Of a stretch of DNA of 64,000 nucleotides, positions 7,571 through 15,833 are shown one piece after another. The translations under genes were made by a program, and so were the position numbers. The DNA lies in the NCBI RefSeq assembly GCF_011045115.1, contig NZ_JAAKZG010000001.1, positions 1 through 64,000 on the forward strand. Direction: 5' to 3'. Source of the DNA: Mesorhizobium zhangyense. Lineage in GTDB: Bacteria; Pseudomonadota; Alphaproteobacteria; Rhizobiales; Rhizobiaceae. Each line of letters begins with the position of its first letter. The first letter of the stretch is position 1. The notes beneath the pieces are model-generated. The model was given only the letters and a program-made list of their open reading frames with translations, did no database searches and was not told the DNA's origin.

Positions 7571-8344
7571 ATGACCGGATTCGTCGCCGCACTCTCCATG
7601 TATGACTGGCCCGAAGCTCGAGCCGAAACTGATGCCGAATGGGCACGGCTACGCGCGGCGTTCCGTGCCGCCGGTATCGATGCGCCGGAACAACTGGTTC
7701 GCCGGAACGCCGATCTGCCGCCGGTGCCCGGAGGCATCAGGGACGCGGCAGGCAATGTGATCGCGCCCGATCCGGCAACTCTCCCGTCCCACGAACTCGA
7801 TTTCCCGACAGTGTGGCTGCACCCGAACCTGCTTTTTGCGCAGACGTGCTGGGGGCCTATGGAGCTTGGCCTCTCGAAATATGTGCGGGTGATCGGCCAG
7901 CCGAGCTACGATGCTTTCGAGGGCGGGCAGGGCGAATTGTATTCCAGCGCGATTGTGATGCGGTGGGGTGAGGGCGCTCCGGTGTCTGGGCCATCCGACG
8001 GCCGGCCCCTCATTTCCCTCGACCTGATCCGCGGCAAACGCCTTGGCTACAACAGCGACGATTCCATGTCGGGCATCATCGCGCTGACGCGCGATCTGGA
8101 GGCGATGGGCGAAAGCCTTGCCATTTTCGCGGAGCGCGTCGAGACAGGCGGCCATCGCAACTCGATCGTTGCCGTGGCCGAGGGCAGGGCTGATGTCTGT
8201 GCCATCGACTGCCGCAGCTGGGATCTGGCGAAGCGGTTCGAACCGGCCGCGCGACATGTGCAGGTGGTCGGCTGGACCGCACTTCGCAAGGGGCTGCCTT
8301 ACATCACATCGCTGACGGCACCGGCTATTTCTCTTCCGATCTGA
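7571..8344 (+). CDS. PhnD-like phosphonate/phosphate-type binding protein without signal peptide
   Basis: 257 residues resembling periplasmic binding proteins of the PhnD/SsuA type. Features are an N-terminal ALSMYDWPEARAET strand/helix, a substrate-domain segment RLGYNSDDSMSGIIAL, and a switch region DVCAIDCRSWDLAKRF. Such proteins bind phosphonates, phosphate or related anions for ABC importers. Two things are odd. The N-terminus runs straight into the mature fold with no hydrophobic signal peptide. No ABC permease or ATPase lies next to it. It follows the desaturase by 48 bp and precedes a BASS transporter by 194 bp. It may be a cytoplasmic sensor or an orphan; the ligand is unknown. Confidence 0.7.
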   Translation: MTGFVAALSMYDWPEARAETDAEWARLRAAFRAAGIDAPEQLVRRNADLPPVPGGIRDAAGNVIAPDPATLPSHELDFPTVWLHPNLLFAQTCWGPMELGLSKYVRVIGQPSYDAFEGGQGELYSSAIVMRWGEGAPVSGPSDGRPLISLDLIRGKRLGYNSDDSMSGIIALTRDLEAMGESLAIFAERVETGGHRNSIVAVAEGRADVCAIDCRSWDLAKRFEPAARHVQVVGWTALRKGLPYITSLTAPAISLPI

Positions 8345-8538
8345 TCGACCATCACACCGCTTCGTTGACATTGCTGCATGGCCTACCCACGGCCGGCGGT
8401 CCACTTCCTTTGGGCCAGAAAATGTCGCGTAGGCGGCCAAGGGGTTGCCAACCTGTCAAATAGACGGGAAAAGCGCGCAACTTTCTGTCCCTCCCAAGAC
8501 AGTCCGCCCCTCCCCAAAATCCTCAAGGAAGTAGGATC

Positions 8539-9504
8539 GTGAAAACAATAGCTGCTATCTCCGATTTCGTTGGCCGCACCTTCGCCATCTGGGTGATCGT
8601 GTTCGCCGTACTCGGTTTCCTCTTGCCGTCGACGTTCAGCCTGTTTGCGCCGTGGATCGTCGTTTTGCTCGGCATCATCATGTTCGGCATGGGCCTTACC
8701 CTCTCGGGCAAGGATTTCAGCGAAGTGGTCCGCCGGCCCTTCGACGTGGCGATCGGCGTTCTCGCCCAGTTCATCATCATGCCGCTTCTGGCGGTGCTGC
8801 TCACGCGTATCATTCCGATGTCGCCGGAAGTGGCGGCGGGCGTCATCCTCGTCGGCTGCTGCCCGGGCGGTACGGCGAGTAATGTCATGACCTATCTCAG
8901 CAAGGGCGATGTGGCGCTCAGCGTTGCCTGCACCAGCGTGACCACGCTGCTTGCGCCGCTCGTCACACCATTCCTGGTCTGGTTCTTCGCCAGCCAGTAT
9001 CTTCCTGTCGATGCGATGAGCATGTTCCTGTCGATCGTCAAGGTCATCCTGGTGCCGCTGGCACTCGGCTTCCTGTTGCAGAAGATCGTGCCGGGCGTGG
9101 TCAAGGCAGCTATTCCGGCGCTGCCGCTGGTCAGCGTCGTCGGCATCGTGCTGATCGTGGCCGCTGTCGTTGCCGTCAACAAGGCTGCTATCGCCCAGTC
9201 CGGCCTGCTGATCTTCGCCGTCGTCGTGCTGCATAACGGTTTTGGACTCCTGCTCGGCTACTTCGCCGCGCGCTTTGCCGGCTTGTCGCTTGCCAAGCGC
9301 AAGGCCATCAGCATCGAGGTCGGCATGCAGAACAGCGGCCTGGGTGCAGCGCTCGCCAACGCGCATTTCTCGCCGTTGGCCGCTGTACCGAGTGCTGTCT
9401 TCAGCGTCTGGCACAATGTTTCCGGGGCGCTGATCGCGAGCTGGTTTGCGCGCATGAGCGACGATGACGCGGAAACGGATGCCGCTACTCAGAAAGCCGG
9501 ATGA
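8539..9504 (+). CDS. Bile acid:sodium symporter (BASS) family transporter
   Basis: A 321-residue integral membrane protein with about nine to ten hydrophobic helices. It has the BASS signature regions GCCPGGTASNVMTYLSKGDVALS and the second crossover EVGMQNSGLGAALANAHF. The family moves organic anions and small carboxylates with sodium. It starts with GTG at 8539, preceded by GGAAGTAGGATC. It is convergent with the DddP-like gene, with only 17 bp between stops, so it is not in that operon, but uptake of a catabolic substrate or of an acid such as acrylate or pantoate is conceivable. A short hairpin (TGCTCGG 9511-9517 / CCGAGCA 9529-9535) overlaps the junction. Confidence 0.85.
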   Translation: MKTIAAISDFVGRTFAIWVIVFAVLGFLLPSTFSLFAPWIVVLLGIIMFGMGLTLSGKDFSEVVRRPFDVAIGVLAQFIIMPLLAVLLTRIIPMSPEVAAGVILVGCCPGGTASNVMTYLSKGDVALSVACTSVTTLLAPLVTPFLVWFFASQYLPVDAMSMFLSIVKVILVPLALGFLLQKIVPGVVKAAIPALPLVSVVGIVLIVAAVVAVNKAAIAQSGLLIFAVVVLHNGFGLLLGYFAARFAGLSLAKRKAISIEVGMQNSGLGAALANAHFSPLAAVPSAVFSVWHNVSGALIASWFARMSDDDAETDAATQKAG

Positions 9505-9521
9505 GCCGCGTGCTCGGGCGG

Positions 9522-10898
9522 TCAGCGTCCGAGCAGCCTCGCATCGAGAGGATAGGAGGACAGTTGCTGGTTGCCGGTTTCGGTGATCAGCACCTGCTCC
9601 TCGATCTTCACGCCCTCATGGCCGCCGAGCCGGCCGATATAGCTTTCGACGCACAGCACCATGCCGGGTTCGAGAACGCCGTCCGGCGTGTCGTCGGTCC
9701 AGTCGGCGGCGTGGGGCAGCGTCGGATATTCGTCGGCCAGGCCAACGCCGTGATAGAGCACGCCGTAGCGTGCCGGAAAGCAGTCCGGCGGCGGAATTTG
9801 CGAGCGCTCTACCAGATCGCGGAATGAAACTCCCGGCTTCATCAATTCGGTGTTGTGAGCGATCTGGTCGGCGGCGATGCGGAACAGGTCCCGCTGCTCG
9901 TCGGTCGGCTTGCCGTCGCCGCAGAGCCATGTCCGCGACAGGTCGGCGCAGAAGCCGTAGGGGCCGATGAGGTCGGTGTCGAAGGCGACGAGATCACCGG
10001 CTTCGATGATGCGCGATGAGCATTCCTGAAACCACGGATTGGTGCGCGGGCCGGACGACAGGAGCCGCGTTTCGATCCATTCGCCGCCGCGGGCAATGTT
10101 GCCGCGATGCAGTTCGGCCCAAAGCTCGTTTTCCGAGATGCCGGGTTTCAGTGCCGTTTCCATCTCAGCCATTGCCGCCTCGCAGGAAACGATCGCGCGG
10201 TGCATGCAGCGGATTTCGTCAGGCGATTTGATCAGGCGCGCGTTCTCCATCACGGCTTCGCCATTGCTGACCGAGATGCCGAGCCTTGCCAGTTCGGCGA
10301 CGCCTTCATGATCGAGATGATCGACCGCGATGCGGCTGTTGCCGCTGCCGTGTTCGCGGACGAGATCAGCGATGCCCGCCGCCCAGCGCTGCACCCGCTT
10401 TTCCGTCAGTTCGCCGCCATAGAGATACATCCAGGAGATCGCTGGGCGCACCTCGTCGACGACGCCGGAGTGATCCGACAGGTGCTCGCAGGAAAAATAG
10501 TCGAACAGCACGACCGGCCCCTCGGTCGCGACGAAACAATGCCGCGTCGGGTTGTGCGCGACCCAGAGCTGCATATTGGTCGAGTCGGTTGCGTAGCGGA
10601 TGTTGACCGGGTCGTAGAGCAGGGCGCCGGCATAGTCGCGGTGTTTCAGTTCGGCGCGGATGCGGTCGAGGCGATATTTTCGCATCGCCGGAAGGTCGGG
10701 GGCGGGAATGCCTGCGGCCACCCATTCGGCCTCGGCGGTCTCGCCGTAGCCGAGAACGTGCTGGTTGAGGGCGGCGGCTTTTTCGCGCGCCTTGCGGCTT
10801 AGGGTTTCGACGGAATTGGGCGGCAAGGAGCCGCCCGGTTCGAATGGCATGATTTTGCGATGCCGACCGAAATTCCCTGAAGAAGATCGCTCGGCCAT
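9522..10898 (-). CDS. dddP: DddP-like DMSP lyase, M24 metallopeptidase fold
   Basis: 458 residues with the pita-bread M24 fold at about 235-450. It carries DddP hallmarks: NIRYATDSTNMQLW near 99-112, RGGEWIETRLL...GPRTNPWFQEC, HGVGLADE and EPGMVLCVE. Candidate metal ligands are D307, D309, D319, H383, E418 and E433. Their spacing (2, 10, 64, 35, 15) equals what I recall for Ruegeria DddP (D295, D297, D307, H371, E406, E421). D389 matches the recalled catalytic D377. DddP cleaves dimethylsulfoniopropionate to dimethyl sulfide and acrylate. It is the last gene of a four-gene unit, starting 5 bp after the DMGDH-like stop. A generic Xaa-Pro dipeptidase is the alternative. Confidence 0.75.
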   Translation of the reverse strand: MAERSSSGNFGRHRKIMPFEPGGSLPPNSVETLSRKAREKAAALNQHVLGYGETAEAEWVAAGIPAPDLPAMRKYRLDRIRAELKHRDYAGALLYDPVNIRYATDSTNMQLWVAHNPTRHCFVATEGPVVLFDYFSCEHLSDHSGVVDEVRPAISWMYLYGGELTEKRVQRWAAGIADLVREHGSGNSRIAVDHLDHEGVAELARLGISVSNGEAVMENARLIKSPDEIRCMHRAIVSCEAAMAEMETALKPGISENELWAELHRGNIARGGEWIETRLLSSGPRTNPWFQECSSRIIEAGDLVAFDTDLIGPYGFCADLSRTWLCGDGKPTDEQRDLFRIAADQIAHNTELMKPGVSFRDLVERSQIPPPDCFPARYGVLYHGVGLADEYPTLPHAADWTDDTPDGVLEPGMVLCVESYIGRLGGHEGVKIEEQVLITETGNQQLSSYPLDARLLGR

Positions 10899-10903
10899 CG
10901 CTT

Positions 10904-13477
10904 TTACCCCCGCATCTTTTCGCCGGCCGGATCGAACAGCGGCTGGATGTTGATGCGGGCAGGGCGGCGGTGCCCGAGGATTTCGATCTCGAACATGCCT
11001 TCATTGTCGTTTTCGGCGAGTGCGGCAGGCAGATAACCCTGCGCCAGGGACTTCTGGACGTAATGCGCATAGCCGCCCGACGTCACCCATCCGACCACGC
11101 GCCATTCGCCATCGACGATGCCGCGAATGCTGGAAGCGCCTTCGTCGGCTTCGGACGTGCGGGTTTCTGCACCCGTTTCGTCAAAGCGCGGCGCGCCATA
11201 GCCATGCGGCTTTTCGATCGAGCCGTAGTCGGTCGCGCCGACCTTGGCCCAGATCGGTTCGTCGCCCATCACGTCGGCGCCGTTGGCTTCCACGATCATG
11301 GACACGCGGCGCAGCTTTGGTCCTTCTGCCTGTTCCTTGGCTGCGGCGTCACGCCCGACGAAATCGTTCTTCTCCAGCCGGGTGAAGCGGTCCATCGAGC
11401 CTTCGAATGGCCCATAGATCGGCCGCAACTCGCGGAACCAGGTCGGGAAATTCTTTTCGAGACGCATGGAGAGCAGGGCGCGCATGCCGAAATCAACGAT
11501 GCCGAATTCCTCGCCGGCGTCCTTGATCGCCTTGTAGACGAGGCGCTGATAGGCCGGCGCCATCCAGATTTCGTAGCCCAGATCGCCGGTGTAGCTGATG
11601 CGGTTGACCATGCAGGGCGCGCCGCCGACAGCCATCTCGCGAAAATCCATGAAGCGGAAGGCCTTGGTCGACACGTCGGCATCGACGAGCTTGGCGAGCA
11701 GGTCCTGCGAGCGCGGGCCGGCAATCGAGAGGCCGACCAGCGTCTGGTCGAAGCGGTGGATGCGCCCGGAGCCGTCCTTGGGCAACTGCTTTTCGAACCA
11801 GCGCATGTGGTATTTCTGCGCCGCCGACGAACCCCAGATCATGAAGCGGTCCTCGGCGCATTTGGCGATGGTGAAGTCGCCGATCAGCTTGCCGAACTCG
11901 TTGAGCATCGGCGTCAGCACCAGTCTGCCGGTCTTCGGCATGCGGTTGGTCATCAGCCGGTTGAGGAAGTTCTCCGCGCCGGGGCCGCTCACCTCATATT
12001 TGGCGAAGTTGGCGATTTCGGTGACGCCGACGCTTTCGCGGGTCGCGCGAACCTCGTTGCCGATGTGCTCGAAATCGTTGGAGCGGTGGAAGGAGACGAT
12101 GTCCTTCGGCTCGGTGCCCTTCGGCGCGAACCAGAGCGGCGTTTCCAGGCCCCAGCTGTCGCCCATGACGGCGTTCTGCGCCACCATGGTGTCGTAGAGC
12201 GGCGTCGTCTGCGCGGGCCGCGCTGCCGGCAGCTCCTCGTTCGGGAAACGGATCGAGAAACGGCGCGAATAGTTTTCGCGCACCTTGGCGTTGGTGTAGC
12301 GCAGGCTTGCCCACTCGCCGTAGCGGGTGACGTCCATGCCCCAGACGTCGAAGCCCGGATCGCCGTTGACCATCCAGTTCGACAGCGCCAGCCCGACGCC
12401 GCCGCCCTGTGAAAAGCCGGCCATGACGGCGCAGGCCGTCCAGTAGTTGGTCAGGCCCTGCACCGGGCCGACCAGCGGGTTGCCGTCGGGCGCGAAGGTG
12501 AAGGGGCCGTTGATGATCTGCTTGATGCCGGCGTTCGCAATACCCGGAAAATGCTTGAAGCCGATTTCCAGCGACGGCGCGATACGGTCGATATCGGGCT
12601 GGAGCAGTTCGTGCCCGAAATCCCAGGGCGTGTTGACCGGCGACCATGGCTTGCAGGCCTTTTCATAAGTGCCGAGCAGGATGCCGTTACGCTCCTGGCG
12701 GGTGTAGATCTCGCCCTTGAAATCGAGCACGCCGACCATTTCGCGGCCGGTTTCCTTATTGAACGCCTCGACCTCGGGCATCGGCTCGGTCAGCAGATAC
12801 ATGTGCTCCATGGCCAGCACCGGCAGCTCGAGCCCGACCATGCGGCCGATCTCGCGGGCCCACAGGCCGCCGCAGTTCACCACATGCTCGGCCTTCACCG
12901 TTCCCTGTTCGGTGACGACGTTCCATGTGCCGTCGACCTCCTGCGTCAGTTCCTTGACCGGGTTGCGCAGCACGATCTGCGCACCGAGCTTTTGGGCCGC
13001 CTTGGCATAGGCGTGGGTGGTGCCGGAGGGGTCGAGATGGCCCTCGACCGGGTCCCACATGGCGCCGACGAAATTCGTCTCGTCCATGAAGGGGAACATC
13101 GCCTTGGCTTCGGACGGCGTGATCAGCTCCGTGTCCATGCCGAGATAGCGGCCCTTGGCGTGGGCCAGCCGCAGGAAATCCATGCGCTCCGGCGTATCGG
13201 CCATCATGATGCCGCCGGTCAAATGCAGCGAGCAGGACTGGCCGGAAACCTCCTCAAGCTCCTTGTAGAGCTGGACGGTGTAAGCCTGCAACTTGGCGAC
13301 GTTCGGGTCGCCGTTCAGCGTATGGAAGCCGCCGGCGGCATGCCAGGACGAGCCGGAGGTCAGCTCCGAGCGCTCGATCAGCATGACATCCGTCCAGCCG
13401 GCGCGGGCGAGGTGATAGAGCACCGAGCAGCCAACGACGCCGCCACCGATGACTACAGCTTTTACGTGGGATTTCAT
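10904..13477 (-). CDS. Dimethylglycine/sarcosine dehydrogenase-like FAD + GcvT enzyme
   Basis: 857 residues with two parts. The N-terminal DAO-type FAD domain (about 1-420) has the dinucleotide motif GGGVVGCSVLYHLARAG at 11-27. It has SSWHAAG at about 43-49, whose His46 matches the covalent FAD histidine of mammalian DMGDH. A C-terminal GcvT/aminomethyltransferase domain (about 430-857) would pass the released methyl group to tetrahydrofolate. Substrates of this family are dimethylglycine, sarcosine or related N-methyl amines. It lies between ridA (49 bp upstream) and the DddP-like gene (5 bp downstream). With MttB-like upstream, it suggests stepwise demethylation of a quaternary or tertiary amine. 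The exact substrate cannot be read from sequence. Confidence 0.85.
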   Translation of the reverse strand: MKSHVKAVVIGGGVVGCSVLYHLARAGWTDVMLIERSELTSGSSWHAAGGFHTLNGDPNVAKLQAYTVQLYKELEEVSGQSCSLHLTGGIMMADTPERMDFLRLAHAKGRYLGMDTELITPSEAKAMFPFMDETNFVGAMWDPVEGHLDPSGTTHAYAKAAQKLGAQIVLRNPVKELTQEVDGTWNVVTEQGTVKAEHVVNCGGLWAREIGRMVGLELPVLAMEHMYLLTEPMPEVEAFNKETGREMVGVLDFKGEIYTRQERNGILLGTYEKACKPWSPVNTPWDFGHELLQPDIDRIAPSLEIGFKHFPGIANAGIKQIINGPFTFAPDGNPLVGPVQGLTNYWTACAVMAGFSQGGGVGLALSNWMVNGDPGFDVWGMDVTRYGEWASLRYTNAKVRENYSRRFSIRFPNEELPAARPAQTTPLYDTMVAQNAVMGDSWGLETPLWFAPKGTEPKDIVSFHRSNDFEHIGNEVRATRESVGVTEIANFAKYEVSGPGAENFLNRLMTNRMPKTGRLVLTPMLNEFGKLIGDFTIAKCAEDRFMIWGSSAAQKYHMRWFEKQLPKDGSGRIHRFDQTLVGLSIAGPRSQDLLAKLVDADVSTKAFRFMDFREMAVGGAPCMVNRISYTGDLGYEIWMAPAYQRLVYKAIKDAGEEFGIVDFGMRALLSMRLEKNFPTWFRELRPIYGPFEGSMDRFTRLEKNDFVGRDAAAKEQAEGPKLRRVSMIVEANGADVMGDEPIWAKVGATDYGSIEKPHGYGAPRFDETGAETRTSEADEGASSIRGIVDGEWRVVGWVTSGGYAHYVQKSLAQGYLPAALAENDNEGMFEIEILGHRRPARINIQPLFDPAGEKMRG

Positions 13478-13525
13478 GTGGTTAGTTCCGTTGATAGGTG
13501 TTTTGAGTCAAGGCGTTCGCAGGTC

Positions 13526-13909
13526 CTATGCGGCCGCGATCGCTTCGATTTCCAGAAGCCAGCTTTCGTCGAAAATGCCGGTAATGATAGTGGTCAGGCC
13601 GATCTGCCGACCCTCCAGCACTTCATTCCGGACACGGCGATAGTCGGCGGTGTATTTCCGGTCGGAAAGGAAGATCGTCACCTTGACGAGGTTGTCGAGC
13701 GTCATGTCGGCCGCCCGCAACTGGGCGATCACGTTCTGCCAGGCAAGCCGGGCCTGATCCTCGAATTTTTCGGGCACGCTACCGTCGGCTGCTACCGGAA
13801 TTTGTCCGCTGATATAGAGCGTTCGGCTGGCCCCGGTGACTTCAATGGCCTGCACGTAGCCACCGGCAGGCTGCGGCGCATCGGGTGCGTTGATCGGTTT
13901 CAGTTTCAT
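13526..13909 (-). CDS. RidA/YjgF-fold protein lacking the canonical arginine
   Basis: 127 residues with the RidA (YjgF/YER057c/UK114) fold: LYISGQIPV near residue 32, DQARLAWQNV, VKVTIFLSD, and C-terminal LLEIEAIA. Canonical RidA proteins hydrolyse imine/enamine intermediates using an Arg in a P-x-R-S/T context about 20 residues before the C-terminus. Here the matching stretch reads RQIGLTTIITG, so that Arg appears replaced. Such Arg-less subfamilies exist and have unknown activities. The ATG at 13909 is preferred over an upstream TTG at 13921. GAGGGA overlapping the mttB stop supplies the ribosome site, so translation is probably coupled to the methyltransferase gene. Confidence 0.85.
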   Translation of the reverse strand: MKLKPINAPDAPQPAGGYVQAIEVTGASRTLYISGQIPVAADGSVPEKFEDQARLAWQNVIAQLRAADMTLDNLVKVTIFLSDRKYTADYRRVRNEVLEGRQIGLTTIITGIFDESWLLEIEAIAAA

Positions 13910-13917
13910 TGTGTCCC

Positions 13918-15495
13918 TCAAAAATCAGTCGGTGCGCCGCCTTCGGCCCGGCGCTTGGCGACGAAGGCGTCGATCTCCTCGGTGATAGCCGGGTCCATAT
14001 AGGGCTTCTCGTAGGTGGCGAGGCGCTCTTTCCAGATGCGGTTCGCCCGCTCCATGGCGGTGGGGCTGCCGGCTTCGGCCCAGGTCTCGAAATTGCGCCA
14101 GTCCGAGATGATCGGCGAATAGAAGGCGGTCTTGTAGCGGTCCTGCGTGTGCTGCGTGCCGAAGAAATGGCCGCCGGGGCCGACGGATTCGATGGCATTG
14201 AAGCCGAGCGCGTCGTCGGAAAGGTCCAGCGGCGTCAGGAATTCCGCCACCATCTGCAAAAGGTCGATGTCGAGGATCGTTTTTTCATAGGAGCAGCGCA
14301 GCCCGCCTTCGAGCCAGCCGGCGCCGTGCAGGATGAAGTTGGCTCCGCCCTGGATTGCGCCCCACAGCGAAAACACGCTCTCATAGGCTGCCTGCGCATC
14401 GACCGTGTTGGCGGCGCAGACGTTGGAGGTGCGGTAGGGGATCTGGTAACGGCGGGCGAGCTGGCCGCCGATCATCTGCGCCTTCATGTATTCTGGCGTG
14501 CCGAAGGCCGGCGCGCCCGATTTCATGTCGACATTGGAGGTGAAGCCGCCATAGCCGACCGGCGCGCCCTTCTTCACCATCTGCGTGAAGGCGATGCCCG
14601 AAAGCGCCTCGGCATTCTGCTGCACAAGCGCGCCGGCCACCGTCACCGGGGCCATGGCGCCGGCCAGCGTGAACGGCGTGACGATCACGACCTGGCCACT
14701 GCCGGACATCTGGATGATGCCTTCCATCATCGGAATGTCGAGCTTCAGCGGCGAGTTGGTGTTGATAATGGTGTAGACCGAGGGTTCGTCCTGCAGCTGC
14801 TCGCGGGAAATGCCGCGCGCGATGCGGGCGATCTCGATGCCGTCGACATTGCGCTCCTTGCCGAGCGAGTAGATGTGAAAGACCTTGTCGGTCAGCGTCG
14901 CGAGATCGCGGATGCATTCCAGGTGTCGCACCGACGGGTGGATATCGACCGGCTCGACCGGATATCCGCCTGTCGTCTGCAGGATGTTGTGCATCTGGGC
15001 GAGTTTGAGGAAATTGCGATAGTCCGCCTGATTGCCGGGGCGACGGCCGTTGTCGAGATCGGAGCAGTTTGGCGCGGACGCCATCTGCGAAATGACCAGA
15101 TTGTTGCCGCCGAAGCGGACATTGTGGGCCGGGTTGCGGGCATGAAGCGTGAATTCGGCCGGTGCGTGTGAAATCAGCTCAAGGATCATGTCGCTGTCGA
15201 AGCGTACCCGCTCGGTGCCTTCGCGAACGTCGGCACCATGGCGTTTCATGATGGCGCGCGCCTCGTCATGCAGCACGTCGACGCCGATTTCCTTCAGCAC
15301 GCGCAGCGAAGCGAGGTGGATCGATTCCAGCTCGTCGTCGGAAATTATCTTCGTCGGCGCAAAGGGGATTTTCAGCTGCCGGAAAGGCGGCTGCTCGAAG
15401 GCCGCCGAGCCGCCGGCGCGCTTTCCGGCCCGCCCGCCGCGACGGGCGCGGTCAGTGGCGAGAACCGGTTCTGCGGGATTGAGGGCAGCAGTCAT
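13918..15495 (-). CDS. Trimethylamine/glycine betaine methyltransferase family protein (MttB-like, non-pyrrolysine)
   Basis: 525 residues of the MttB TIM-barrel superfamily: GVDVLHDEARAIMKRHGADV, NNLVISQMASAPNCSDLDNG, TGGYPVEPVDI, HGAGWLEGGL, GPGGHFFGTQHTQ. The reading frame contains no internal amber codon, so it is not the pyrrolysine form. Non-Pyl members include glycine betaine and other quaternary-amine methyltransferases that pass methyl to a corrinoid protein in anaerobes. No corrinoid protein or RamA-type activator lies nearby. It is the first gene of the unit with ridA, the DMGDH-like enzyme and the DddP-like enzyme, so a methylated osmolyte is the likely substrate. It is divergent from an aminotransferase gene across 338 bp. 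Confidence 0.85.
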   Translation of the reverse strand: MTAALNPAEPVLATDRARRGGRAGKRAGGSAAFEQPPFRQLKIPFAPTKIISDDELESIHLASLRVLKEIGVDVLHDEARAIMKRHGADVREGTERVRFDSDMILELISHAPAEFTLHARNPAHNVRFGGNNLVISQMASAPNCSDLDNGRRPGNQADYRNFLKLAQMHNILQTTGGYPVEPVDIHPSVRHLECIRDLATLTDKVFHIYSLGKERNVDGIEIARIARGISREQLQDEPSVYTIINTNSPLKLDIPMMEGIIQMSGSGQVVIVTPFTLAGAMAPVTVAGALVQQNAEALSGIAFTQMVKKGAPVGYGGFTSNVDMKSGAPAFGTPEYMKAQMIGGQLARRYQIPYRTSNVCAANTVDAQAAYESVFSLWGAIQGGANFILHGAGWLEGGLRCSYEKTILDIDLLQMVAEFLTPLDLSDDALGFNAIESVGPGGHFFGTQHTQDRYKTAFYSPIISDWRNFETWAEAGSPTAMERANRIWKERLATYEKPYMDPAITEEIDAFVAKRRAEGGAPTDF

Positions 15496-15833
15496 GATGG
15501 GCCTCGTATTATGCGAAAATCAGGCTGCATAATGGACCGAGCCCAACCCGCTTAGTGCGGATGCGACGACCATTAGCGCGAGCAAAGCGACATGCCGGAG
15601 CGGAAGGTGGCCACTGGCCATGCATGCCGGCTTGAACCTTCAGGTCCGCATCGGCTAGAGTGGGCCATGGGCACGATCCACCCGCGAACCCTCGACATAG
15701 CCGTGACGCCTTCTTCCAGAACGCGCCACGTCGAGCTTTTGCGCCTGTGCGCCCGCATCGGCTATTCGCCGCCTTCCTCCCGCTGAATTCGCGCCGGCCT
15801 TGCCGGATTGATTCAACTGGAAGGAACAAGTCC
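15496..15833. other. Divergent intergenic region, methyltransferase unit / aminotransferase
   Basis: 338 bp without a supported gene. A weak sigma70-like pair in the + direction is TTGAAC (15632-15637) and CTAGAG (15655-15660), with 17-bp spacing; the -10 is poor. TGGCCA occurs twice in tandem near 15608-15620. The left part probably holds the promoter of the mttB-ridA-DMGDH-dddP unit, but I could not assign its hexamers with confidence. Confidence 0.4.

Noticed and set aside
10970-14002. Long plus-strand frames opposite the DMGDH-like and mttB genes (10970-12412, 12551-14002)
   Set aside because: They mirror the real minus-strand genes, have no ribosome sites and show only reverse-complement composition.
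13918-15495. Pyrrolysine-type MttB
   Set aside because: The frame is open throughout with no internal amber codon, and no pyl genes are present.
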